NCBI GenBank assembly: GCA_020025115.1
Contig: JAHHSP010000081.1
Location: 1 to 5,729 of the forward strand
Direction: 5' to 3'
Length of the DNA: 5,729 nucleotides
From: Collinsella sp.
Lineage (GTDB): Bacteria; Actinomycetota; Coriobacteriia; Coriobacteriales; Coriobacteriaceae
Shown here: positions 1-5,306 of the stretch, piece after piece
Layout: every line of letters starts with the position of its first letter
Position numbering within the stretch: the stretch's first letter is position 1
Position numbers and translations under genes: made by a program
The notes under the pieces: model-generated
Databases searched by the model: none
Told to the model about the DNA's origin: nothing
The model's input: the letters and a program-made list of their open reading frames with translations, nothing else

Positions 1-10
1 GATTGAGGGC

Positions 11-1252
11 ATGGAACAGGCAACTAAGAAGAAACTGACCGTCGCGGCCGTGCTGGGCGCCATGGGCCCCGGCCTGCTGGCCGCGCTTTCCGGCAACGAT
101 GCCGGCGGCATCGCCACCTATTCGAGCGCGGGTGCGAGTTACGGCTACGCCACACTGTGGATGCTGCCGGTGATGGCGCTGCTGCTCATCGTCGTGCAGG
201 AGACGGCGGCTCGCTGCGGCTGCGTCACGGGCAAGGGCTTCGCCTCGCTCATTCGCGAGAAGTTCGGCGTGCGCAAGACGGCGCTCGCCATGGTGGCGCT
301 GCTCATCGCCAACACCGCGGTGACCATCTCCGAGTTCGCGGGCATCGCGAGCGGCCTTGCGCTGTTCGGCATCCCCAAGACGGTATCGGTGCCGCTCATG
401 GGCCTGCTCATCTGGCTGCTCACCATGAGCGGCAGCTTCCGTCGGATCGAGAAGGTCCTGCTGCTCGTGAGCTGTGTCTTCGTGACCTATGTGGTCGCTG
501 CGTTTTTGGCCGGCCCCAACTGGGGCGAGGTCGCGCTCTCGACCGTCACCCCGTGCTTGATCCCCGAGCCGAGCTACGTCTCGCTGCTCGTCGCCACGAT
601 CGGCACCACCATCGCGCCGTGGATGATTTTCCTGGCGCAGAACAACGTGGTGGATAAAAACGCGGACGAGTCCGATATCGTCTTGCAGCGCATCGACACC
701 ACCACCGGATCCGTGATCGCCTGTGCCATTGCGTGGTTCATCATCATCACGACCGGCGCGGTGCTGTATCCCGCCGGCATCGAGGTCGCCGATGCTGCCG
801 ATGCGGCCCTCGCGCTGGAGCCCATCGCCGGTGAGTTCGCCACGGTGCTGTTCGCCGCGGGCCTGGTTGCGGCGAGCTTCCTGGCCGCTTGCGTGCTGCC
901 CGGCGTGACGTCCTCCGCCGTTTGCGAGGCGTTCGGCTGGGAGCGCGGCGCCGACCGCAACTGGAACGAGGCGCCGGTGTACCGCGGCATCATCACGGTG
1001 ATCATCGTGGCGTCTGCCGCGCTGGTGATCATGCCCGGTGTGGACCTGTTCCAAATCATGATGAGCGCCCAGGTCATCAATGGCGTGCTGCTGCCCATCC
1101 TGCTCGTGTTCCTCGTCTTCATCGCCAGTGACAAGCACATCATGGGCCGATTCAAGAACAGCCGCTTGTGGGACGTGCTCACTTGGGCGACGATCGCTCT
1201 CATCACGGTCCTCACCGTCGTGATGTTCGTCCTTCAGGCGTTGGGATACTAG
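11..1252 (+). CDS. NRAMP-related divalent metal transporter, NRMT-like (probable Mg2+/Mn2+ uptake)
   Basis: This is an integral membrane protein of 413 residues with about eleven hydrophobic helices, the SLC11/NRAMP layout. The family imports divalent metals through a site formed by the broken helices 1 and 6. Helix 1 begins GPGLLAAL and carries D30-A-G-G33 where classical Mn/Fe NRAMPs have DPGN. Helix 6 carries G198-T-T-I-A-P-W204 where they have G-A-T-V-M-P-H. Thus the metal-binding Asp is kept, Asn becomes Gly, the metal-selecting Met becomes Ala (A202), and the proton-pathway His becomes Trp (W204). Helix 10 keeps a Gln (Q354). This pattern fits the NRMT clade, of which the Eggerthella lenta member transports Mg2+ and Mn2+ without proton coupling. 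Substrate is therefore inferred as Mg2+. The frame is open to the left edge and GAGGG lies only one base before this ATG, so the true start may be upstream. It converges on the acyltransferase gene. Confidence 0.88.
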   Translation: MEQATKKKLTVAAVLGAMGPGLLAALSGNDAGGIATYSSAGASYGYATLWMLPVMALLLIVVQETAARCGCVTGKGFASLIREKFGVRKTALAMVALLIANTAVTISEFAGIASGLALFGIPKTVSVPLMGLLIWLLTMSGSFRRIEKVLLLVSCVFVTYVVAAFLAGPNWGEVALSTVTPCLIPEPSYVSLLVATIGTTIAPWMIFLAQNNVVDKNADESDIVLQRIDTTTGSVIACAIAWFIIITTGAVLYPAGIEVADAADAALALEPIAGEFATVLFAAGLVAASFLAACVLPGVTSSAVCEAFGWERGADRNWNEAPVYRGIITVIIVASAALVIMPGVDLFQIMMSAQVINGVLLPILLVFLVFIASDKHIMGRFKNSRLWDVLTWATIALITVLTVVMFVLQALGY

Positions 1253-1267
1253 CGCGTGACGCGTCGG

Positions 1268-1298
1268 ATCTGGCGTTCGCAAAAGCGCTTTGCCAGAT
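1268..1298 (+). other. Hairpin ahead of the transporter terminator
   Basis: Seven-base arms ATCTGGC (1268-1274) and GCCAGAT (1292-1298) pair perfectly. Inside them CGC-AAAA-GCG (1278-1287) could form a second short stem; an alternative fold uses the perfect palindrome AAAGCGCTTT (1282-1291). It lies 15 bases after the transporter stop and 7 bases before the terminator stem. No T-run follows, so it is not itself a terminator. It may protect the mRNA 3' end or act together with the terminator; that role is inferred. Confidence 0.45.
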
Positions 1299-1305
1299 AC
1301 GGAGA

Positions 1306-1344
1306 GGCCCCCGCAACGTGCATGGCAGGTTGCGGGGGCCTTTT
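1306..1344 (+). terminator. Rho-independent terminator of the metal transporter gene
   Basis: A perfect 12-bp stem, GGCCCCCGCAAC (1306-1317) with GTTGCGGGGGCC (1329-1340), encloses an 11-base loop and is followed at once by TTTT (1341-1344). It sits 53 bases after the transporter stop. Read on the minus strand, the same stem lies about 40 bases past the acyltransferase stop but has no T-run behind it, so it would be at best a weak terminator for that gene. Confidence 0.87.
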
Positions 1345-1379
1345 GCTCAAAGTGCACGATGAGCGCTGCTCGAGGTGGG

Positions 1380-3467
1380 CTACTCGACCTCGATCGGCTT
1401 GAGGTCGAGTGTGCATGCGGTCTTCAGGCTGTCCAGGGTGCGCTGGGCGACCATGAGGCGCTCATCGTCGCCGTCCCCCAGATGGACGGGCAGGTAGCGG
1501 GCAACCTGGTCATCGATGAGCTGAACGTATTCACTCACTCCGGCGTTCGAGAGGTGGATGCCATCACCATCGAATAGGTCGTTGCGGTTGGCGCTATAGG
1601 TGAACCAATCGATGAGAATCACGTTGTCGTAGCGCTCGGCTGCTTCGGAGAGCACGCGATTGTTCGGTTCGCACCAGGGGCGGGCGGCGCGGTTGTTCAC
1701 GAACGCCACGATGCGCTTGTCGCCGGCAAGCTCCATGATCGTATCGACATCCTGTGCGGAAAAAGGGCCGTTCGTGCCCAGGGCGAACACGGCGATACGT
1801 CCGGCGAGCCCCTGGTCGACGAGTTCGCGATACACGTCGATGCCGGCGGTGAATTGGCGGTTCATGGCCGCGTCTATGTGGCCGTGGGGGAACACCTGCA
1901 TGAAGGTCTCAACGGCGCGCAGCGAGACGGAGTCGCCGACCATCGTGATGTCGTAGGCGCCCTCGGGAATCGCGTCACCGGATTGCCCTGCGCCGTTTTG
2001 CGCAGGTGCATCGGCGCTCGGCTTGCCGGTGTCGTTACCGCCCTGCAAGATGGCGGCGCCGTCCTCGCTCAACGCGGAGGTGGCGGGGACGAGCGCGATG
2101 CCGCCCAGTGCGACGAGGCCCGTTATGCCGGCGAGTGCCAGCGGGATCGCCTTTGCCCGCATCCAGGAGGAACGGGTCTCCCCGTCACGTACTTGCGCAA
2201 GGATTCGACCTGCGGCGCCATGGCGAAACGGCGTTTCGATGAAGCGATAGCACAGCTCGGAGACCCCGATCACGATGGCGACCTGGCATAGGTAGACCCA
2301 CCAGGGCTTGGAACTCACGTCGCTGGAGGGGTTCATGAGCAGCAGCAGGGGATAGTGCCACAGATAGATGCTGTAGGAGCGCTGCCCGAGCCAAACGAGG
2401 GGCTGGGCCGAGAACAGCTTGGCCAGGCGGCTGTGCGCCTGCGCGCATGCGGCGATGAGCATCAGCGTGAACAGCGATGCGAGCAGGATGCCGCCGCGGT
2501 AGGGGAAGGCGGTATAGCCGTTGCTGAAGACGATGAGCAGCAGCAGGCCGATGAGGCCGAAGGCCCCGAGCGCATCGAGCGGGCCCGCGCCGAGATGCTT
2601 GGGCGCCTCACGGTCGAGCTTGTTTGCGGCGGCGCGCCATGCACCCTGCGCGATCCGCGTGAGCCGCGCGTTGGGGACGAGCGCGAGCCATGCGCCGAGA
2701 AGCAGGGAGAATGCGCGCGTATCCGTTCCGTAGTAGATGCGGCTCGGATCGGCCCCGGGGTTGTAGAGGAGCGCCATCTCGACGGCAGATACCGCGGCGA
2801 GAACAAGGACCGCGCGTCCGATGCGGCTCTGCGGCTGGCTCGCGCGCAAAGCGAGCATGAGGGCCACGGGCCAGACGAGATAGAACTGCATCTCGATGGC
2901 CAGGGACCAGAAGTGGGTGAGCGGCGAGGGATCGCCCACGGCGTTGAAGTAGGACTGCTGGCTGAAGATCTGCCACCAATTGTTGAGGAAGAGCGCCGAG
3001 GGGATGATATCGGGTCGCATCTTGGTGAGCATGACATGGTTGAACAGCGTGCACAGAGCCGCGCTCACCACGATGACCGTGACGATCGCCGGGATGAGGC
3101 GGCGCAGGCGCCGTTGCCAGAATCCCTTGAGGTCGATGCGCCCCGTGCCTTCGTGCTCGGTGAGCAGCAGGCGCGTGATCAGGTAGCCCGAGAGGACGAA
3201 GAAGATCGTGACGCCCTGCATGCCGCCGGGTGCCAGGTTGGGGCCGAGGTGATAGAGCACGACGGCGGCGACGGCGAGAGTGCGTATTCCGTCGAGCGCC
3301 GGGATGTGGGCCATGCGCCCGGGAAGGGGCACGGACCCGATGGGGGCCGCCGCGGAGTGCCTGGCGGGATCGTGGGCCGTCCCAGTGCCATCAGCGGCGG
3401 TGCGTCGGGGTTCCCGCGCTCCCTCGGGCGCGGGCGCTTCGGCGGAATGGGTATGTTTGGATGACAT
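1380..3467 (-). CDS. OatA-like membrane O-acetyltransferase: AT3 domain fused to extracytoplasmic SGNH domain
   Basis: The 695-residue product, numbered from the ATG at 3467, matches the bipartite AT3-SGNH plan of OatA-type enzymes that O-acetylate peptidoglycan or other surface glycans. Residues 1-52 are hydrophilic and Pro/Ala-rich. Residues about 54-460 are the acyltransferase-3 membrane domain with some ten to eleven helices. They show R62-x10-H73, HFWSL..E192-M-Q-FYL, R363-S-Y-S-I-Y-L-W-H-Y-P and R408-F-I-E-T-P, all family motifs. A Gly/Ser/Asp-rich linker (about 462-504) leads to an SGNH domain with M-V-G-D-S513, a G-T-N566 block and D635-G-I-H638, giving a complete Ser-Asp-His triad. 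AT3 would pass acetyl groups across the membrane to the SGNH half, which transfers them. The glycan acceptor cannot be read from sequence, and lipid or polysaccharide targets remain possible. A TTG at 3473 is an alternative start. The gene stands alone between convergent and upstream terminators. Confidence 0.88.
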   Translation of the reverse strand: MSSKHTHSAEAPAPEGAREPRRTAADGTGTAHDPARHSAAAPIGSVPLPGRMAHIPALDGIRTLAVAAVVLYHLGPNLAPGGMQGVTIFFVLSGYLITRLLLTEHEGTGRIDLKGFWQRRLRRLIPAIVTVIVVSAALCTLFNHVMLTKMRPDIIPSALFLNNWWQIFSQQSYFNAVGDPSPLTHFWSLAIEMQFYLVWPVALMLALRASQPQSRIGRAVLVLAAVSAVEMALLYNPGADPSRIYYGTDTRAFSLLLGAWLALVPNARLTRIAQGAWRAAANKLDREAPKHLGAGPLDALGAFGLIGLLLLIVFSNGYTAFPYRGGILLASLFTLMLIAACAQAHSRLAKLFSAQPLVWLGQRSYSIYLWHYPLLLLMNPSSDVSSKPWWVYLCQVAIVIGVSELCYRFIETPFRHGAAGRILAQVRDGETRSSWMRAKAIPLALAGITGLVALGGIALVPATSALSEDGAAILQGGNDTGKPSADAPAQNGAGQSGDAIPEGAYDITMVGDSVSLRAVETFMQVFPHGHIDAAMNRQFTAGIDVYRELVDQGLAGRIAVFALGTNGPFSAQDVDTIMELAGDKRIVAFVNNRAARPWCEPNNRVLSEAAERYDNVILIDWFTYSANRNDLFDGDGIHLSNAGVSEYVQLIDDQVARYLPVHLGDGDDERLMVAQRTLDSLKTACTLDLKPIEVE

Positions 3468-3506
3468 GACCAAGGTGGAGTCTTTCTCATGAGTTCGTTT
3501 GCTGGT

Positions 3507-3543
3507 CTATCGCGATTCTAGCGCGGATCCGCGTGCACGGATC
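3507..3543 (-). promoter_or_regulatory. Possible promoter and palindrome upstream of the acyltransferase gene
   Basis: Read on the minus strand, TAGAAT (3520-3515) resembles a -10 box and would start a leader of about 40 bases. No good -35 is seen at the right distance. The spacer contains a perfect 12-bp palindrome, CGCGGATCCGCG (3522-3533), and CGGATC is repeated directly at 3524-3529 and 3538-3543. A regulator site overlapping the promoter is possible but unproven, and GC-rich palindromes arise easily in this composition. Confidence 0.3.
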
Positions 3544-3593
3544 GCATGTGCCGTGACTGTTCTGTAAGTGCGGCGGTCGCGTTTGGCATATGA

Positions 3594-3637
3594 GTCAAAA
3601 CGCAAGCGCCCCGCTGGCCAAGAGGCTCGCGGGGCGC
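3594..3637 (-). terminator. Rho-independent terminator of lemA
   Basis: A perfect 9-bp stem pairs 3606-3614 with 3629-3637, and an inner stem (GGCC/GGCT around an AAGA loop, 3616-3627) extends the hairpin. On the minus strand it is followed by TTGCGTTTTGACT, a T-rich tract. It begins 22 bases after the lemA stop, so it ends lemA transcription and separates it from the acyltransferase gene downstream on the same strand. Confidence 0.82.
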
Positions 3638-3659
3638 GGGTTCGGTCTGCTGGAGGTCG

Positions 3660-4214
3660 CTAGAACTCGACCTTCGGCACCTCGCGAGACGCCTCTGCGG
3701 CTTCGAAGCCCGAGCGCTCCTTGAACTGGAAGATGCCGGCGAAGATGTTGCCGGGGAACGTCTGGATGCCGTTGTTGTAGTTGAGCACGCAGTCGTTGTA
3801 GCTCTGGCGAGCATAGGAGACCTTGTTCTCGGTGTCCTCGAGCGAAGCTTGGAGCTGCGTGAAATTTGCATTGGCTTTGAGGTCGGGGTAGGCTTCGGCG
3901 ACCATGAGCAGCTGGCGCAGCGCCCCGGTGAGGGCGTTGTCGGCCGCCATTTTCTCCTCGGGGGTGGCGGCGTTGGTCGCAGAGGTGCGGGCCTGGGTCA
4001 CGGCGTCGAGCGTTTCCCGCTCATGGGCGGCGTAGCCCTTGACTGTCTCCACGAGGTTGGGGACGAGGTCGTTTCTGCGCTGCAGCTGCGTATCGATGTT
4101 CTGCCAGGCGTTGTCGACGCGGTTGCGCAGCGTGACGAGGTTGTTGTAGATGCCGGCGATGCCCATGGCGATGGCCATGACGACGATGGCGCCGATGATG
4201 AACGGGAGTCCCAT
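3660..4214 (-). CDS. lemA: LemA family protein
   Basis: The 184-residue product is a LemA family protein, close to full family length. One N-terminal membrane helix (about residues 4-22, GLPFIIG then AIVVMAIAMG) anchors a long alpha-helical domain, probably with a short N-terminal tail outside; orientation is inferred. Conserved LemA stretches are YNNLVTLRNRVDNAWQNID (from about 23), QRRNDLVPNLVETVKGYAAHE (from about 45), ANANFTQLQ (about 115-123) and NYNNGIQTFPGNIFA (about 145-159). The family is widespread but its biochemical role is not settled. The ATG at 4214 is preferred because GGAG lies five bases before it; a GTG at 4220 would add two residues and has poorer spacing. Unlike many lemA loci, no TPM-domain or HtpX-type partner gene is adjacent; the neighbours are a divergent TetR gene and an acyltransferase beyond a terminator. 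Confidence 0.93.
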   Translation of the reverse strand: MGLPFIIGAIVVMAIAMGIAGIYNNLVTLRNRVDNAWQNIDTQLQRRNDLVPNLVETVKGYAAHERETLDAVTQARTSATNAATPEEKMAADNALTGALRQLLMVAEAYPDLKANANFTQLQASLEDTENKVSYARQSYNDCVLNYNNGIQTFPGNIFAGIFQFKERSGFEAAEASREVPKVEF

Positions 4215-4219
4215 GTGCA

Positions 4220-4223
4220 CTCC
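4220..4223 (-). promoter_or_regulatory. Ribosome binding site deciding the lemA start
   Basis: On the minus strand GGAG is followed by five bases (TGCAC) and then the ATG at 4214. This places a standard Shine-Dalgarno match at the correct distance for the ATG. The GTG two codons upstream overlaps the last base of the site, so it is unlikely to be the main start. Confidence 0.6.
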
Positions 4224-4233
4224 ATTTCCGTGA

Positions 4234-4249
4234 CGGCGCCCAGGCGCCG
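4234..4249. repeat. GC-rich inverted repeat in the lemA leader
   Basis: CGGCGCC and GGCGCCG form a perfect inverted repeat separated by CA. It contains the core GCGCC-CA-GGCGC (4236-4247). It lies 20 bases upstream of the lemA ATG, inside the predicted leader. It could be a protein-binding site or, as RNA, a 6-bp hairpin with a four-base loop. A close relative of its core occurs at 4281-4292. Confidence 0.5.
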
Positions 4250-4268
4250 AGCTTATTGTCCTTGGTCA

Positions 4269-4292
4269 AGTATACCCGTCGCGCCAAGGCGC
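4269..4292 (-). promoter_or_regulatory. Predicted lemA promoter -10 with overlapping palindrome
   Basis: Read on the minus strand, TATACT (4274-4269) matches five of six bases of the -10 consensus and would start transcription near 4262, giving a leader of about 48 bases. No convincing -35 is seen. Just upstream, in the spacer/-35 zone, lies GCGCC-AA-GGCGC (4281-4292), nearly identical to the core palindrome at 4236-4247 in the leader. Two related sites 45 bp apart, one on each side of the start point, would suit repression of lemA. Function is inferred. Confidence 0.4.
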
Positions 4293-4373
4293 ATTCCCGA
4301 GCGTTTCGCCATCGGTCGGGGAACATTCGCTCATCAACCTCGACGTGCCGACCGTCAAATCGGCAAAGGCCCC

Positions 4374-4401
4374 TTGCGATATTCACGTTGCGTACTAGGA
4401 T
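4374..4401 (+). promoter_or_regulatory. Predicted promoter of the TetR-family gene
   Basis: TTGCGA (4374-4379) and TAGGAT (4396-4401) each match four of six consensus bases with a 16-base spacer. Transcription would start near 4408, inside the palindrome at 4399-4422 and about 70 bases before the ATG. Matches are modest and other assignments within this AT-richer patch are possible. Confidence 0.35.
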
Positions 4402-4422
4402 AGGTGACAGATATCACTTATC
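4399..4422. promoter_or_regulatory. Candidate TetR-family operator palindrome
   Basis: GATAGGTGA (4399-4407) and TCACTTATC (4414-4422) are inverted arms matching at eight of nine positions around a six-base centre, CAGATA. The length and two-fold symmetry suit a TetR-family dimer. It overlaps the predicted -10 and start point of the adjacent regulator gene, the usual place for autorepression. Binding by this particular regulator is inferred from proximity only. Confidence 0.5.
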
Positions 4423-4450
4423 TATCTCTCTGACAAGATGAAGATAGATA
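4419..4450. repeat. Second inverted repeat in the TetR-gene leader
   Basis: TATCTATCT (4419-4427) and AGATAGATA (4442-4450) are perfect nine-base inverted arms with a 14-base spacer. The left arm shares TATC (4419-4422) with the preceding palindrome, so both could not be fully occupied or folded at once. It could be a second operator or an RNA hairpin in the leader, 30 bases before the start codon. Confidence 0.45.
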
Positions 4451-4480
4451 GCGTACGCATGGACAACGGGGACGGTAGAT

Positions 4481-5089
4481 ATGGACCTGCGCATTCAGAA
4501 AACGTATCGCTCGCTGCTCACGGCATTCACCAAGCTGCTCGAAAAGCACCGCTACGAGGATGTGAGCGTGGCCATGCTGTGCGAAGAGGCGATGATCCGC
4601 CGTACGACGTTTTACAAGCACTTTGCCGATAAATCCGAGTTCTTCAGCTTTTTTGTGGACAGTCTGCGCATCGAATTGGTCAAGCACGGCGAGGCCAAGG
4701 CCGAGGAGCTCCGTTTGGCAAAGGGGGAATCGACGGAGGAGGACTCCCTTGTCGTGAATGTCGAGGAGGGAATCGCGATTTTGCGGGCCTTGGTCGACTT
4801 CCTGCTCGATCACGCTCAGCTCGTCGATAACATCCTGGACAGCTCCATGAGCGGGATGATGCTGCTCATGATCGAGGACCGCGTGGCCGAAATCCTGCGC
4901 GAGCGCTATCATGCGCACTCCAAGGCACGTGGGGAGGACCCGCTTGCGTTCACATCCGCCTCCGAGTTTGCCGCCGGTGGCATCGTGCGCCTGTTCGGCA
5001 AGTGGTGGATGCGCGGCCATGATCCGGAAACCGAGGACGATCTGGTGAACACTGCAGAGGCCATGGTCCTGCGCGTCTTGAATCGATAG
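4481..5089 (+). CDS. TetR/AcrR-family transcriptional regulator
   Basis: The product is 202 residues, normal for the family. Residues about 5-52 form the DNA-binding domain: an opening helix (TYRSLLTAFTKLLEKHRYED) and the helix-turn-helix VSVAMLCEEAMIRRTTFYKHFADKS (about 28-52), with the classic T-T-F-Y-K-H-F recognition-helix end. The rest is a helical ligand-binding and dimerisation domain; its end (AAGGIVRLFGKWW..G then PETEDDL, about 164-188) resembles the DhaS-like TetR C-terminal type. No ligand can be predicted. GGGGA lies eight bases before the ATG; other nearby ATGs (4438, 4459) are out of frame. The gene is divergent from lemA, and inverted repeats at 4399-4450 suggest autoregulation and perhaps control of lemA. 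It is not followed by a same-strand gene before the tRNA terminator, so it appears to be a single-gene unit. Confidence 0.92.
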   Translation: MDLRIQKTYRSLLTAFTKLLEKHRYEDVSVAMLCEEAMIRRTTFYKHFADKSEFFSFFVDSLRIELVKHGEAKAEELRLAKGESTEEDSLVVNVEEGIAILRALVDFLLDHAQLVDNILDSSMSGMMLLMIEDRVAEILRERYHAHSKARGEDPLAFTSASEFAAGGIVRLFGKWWMRGHDPETEDDLVNTAEAMVLRVLNR

Positions 5090-5090
5090 A

Positions 5091-5119
5091 AACAAAAAGC
5101 GAGCCACGGTGGCTCGCTT
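5091..5119 (-). terminator. Rho-independent terminator of tRNA-Ser, shared region with the TetR gene
   Basis: Arms AAGCGAGCC (5097-5105) and GGCTCGCTT (5111-5119) pair perfectly around ACGGT. On the minus strand the stem runs straight into TTTTTGTTT, the strong side, 12 bases after the tRNA 3' end. On the plus strand only TT precedes GTGC, so termination of the TetR gene by the same hairpin would be weaker. The stem starts eight bases past the TetR stop. Confidence 0.82.
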
Positions 5120-5131
5120 GTGCAATCAGCG

Positions 5132-5221
5132 TGGCGGAGAGAGAGGGATTCGAACCCTCGGAACACTTGCGTGCTCAACGGTTTTCAAGACCGCCGCATT
5201 CAACCGCTCTGCCATCTCTCC
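5132..5221 (-). tRNA. tRNA-Ser (anticodon UGA)
   Basis: A full cloverleaf can be drawn on the minus strand. The acceptor stem pairs GGAGAGA (5221-5215) with TCTCTCC (5142-5136), followed by discriminator G and a genomically encoded CCA (5134-5132). The T arm has perfect GAGGG/CCCTC stems (5159-5155 with 5147-5143) around TTCGAAT. The anticodon loop CTTGAAA holds TGA at 5187-5185. A long variable arm (GAGCAC...GTGTTC region) marks the class II serine type. It reads UCA and, by wobble, other UCN codons. It is transcribed alone, ends in the adjacent terminator and is divergent from tadA. Confidence 0.97.
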
Positions 5222-5234
5222 GGCATGTTGGGTA

Positions 5235-5240
5235 ATGATA
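5235..5240 (-). promoter_or_regulatory. Possible -10 box for tRNA-Ser
   Basis: TATCAT read on the minus strand matches four to five consensus -10 positions and would start transcription about seven bases before the mature tRNA 5' end. No clear -35 is present at 17 bases (GCACGT there), so the assignment is tentative. Confidence 0.3.
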
Positions 5241-5306
5241 GCATCGAACGCGATATGACGTGCGTGGGGTTTGCCCGCGCAGTGCGAGAGGTACGGGGTT
5301 GCCGGG

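Noticed and set aside
574..1215. A 213-codon minus-strand frame inside the metal transporter gene
   Set aside because: It is Ser/Ala/Met-rich without motifs or ribosome site, fully covered by a well-supported transporter on the plus strand.
2355..3464. A 369-codon open frame on the plus strand, antisense to the acyltransferase
   Set aside because: The translation is a charged Arg/Glu/Gly-rich string with no recognisable domain, and the opposite strand carries a clear motif-rich enzyme. It is a high-G+C shadow frame.
4346..4365. Inverted repeat TGCCGA/TCGGCA between lemA and the TetR gene
   Set aside because: Six-base GC-rich arms with an eight-base spacer are expected by chance here, and it does not sit on either predicted promoter.
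4418..5125. A 235-codon minus-strand frame antisense to the TetR gene
   Set aside because: The plus-strand TetR protein has a convincing helix-turn-helix and ribosome site; the antisense frame runs through the tRNA terminator and both inverted repeats and has no domain.
5132..5221. tRNA gene as a mobile-element attachment site
   Set aside because: tRNA-Ser genes are frequent integration targets, but no integrase or second copy of the tRNA 3' end is visible in the window; the neighbours are an ordinary regulator and tadA.
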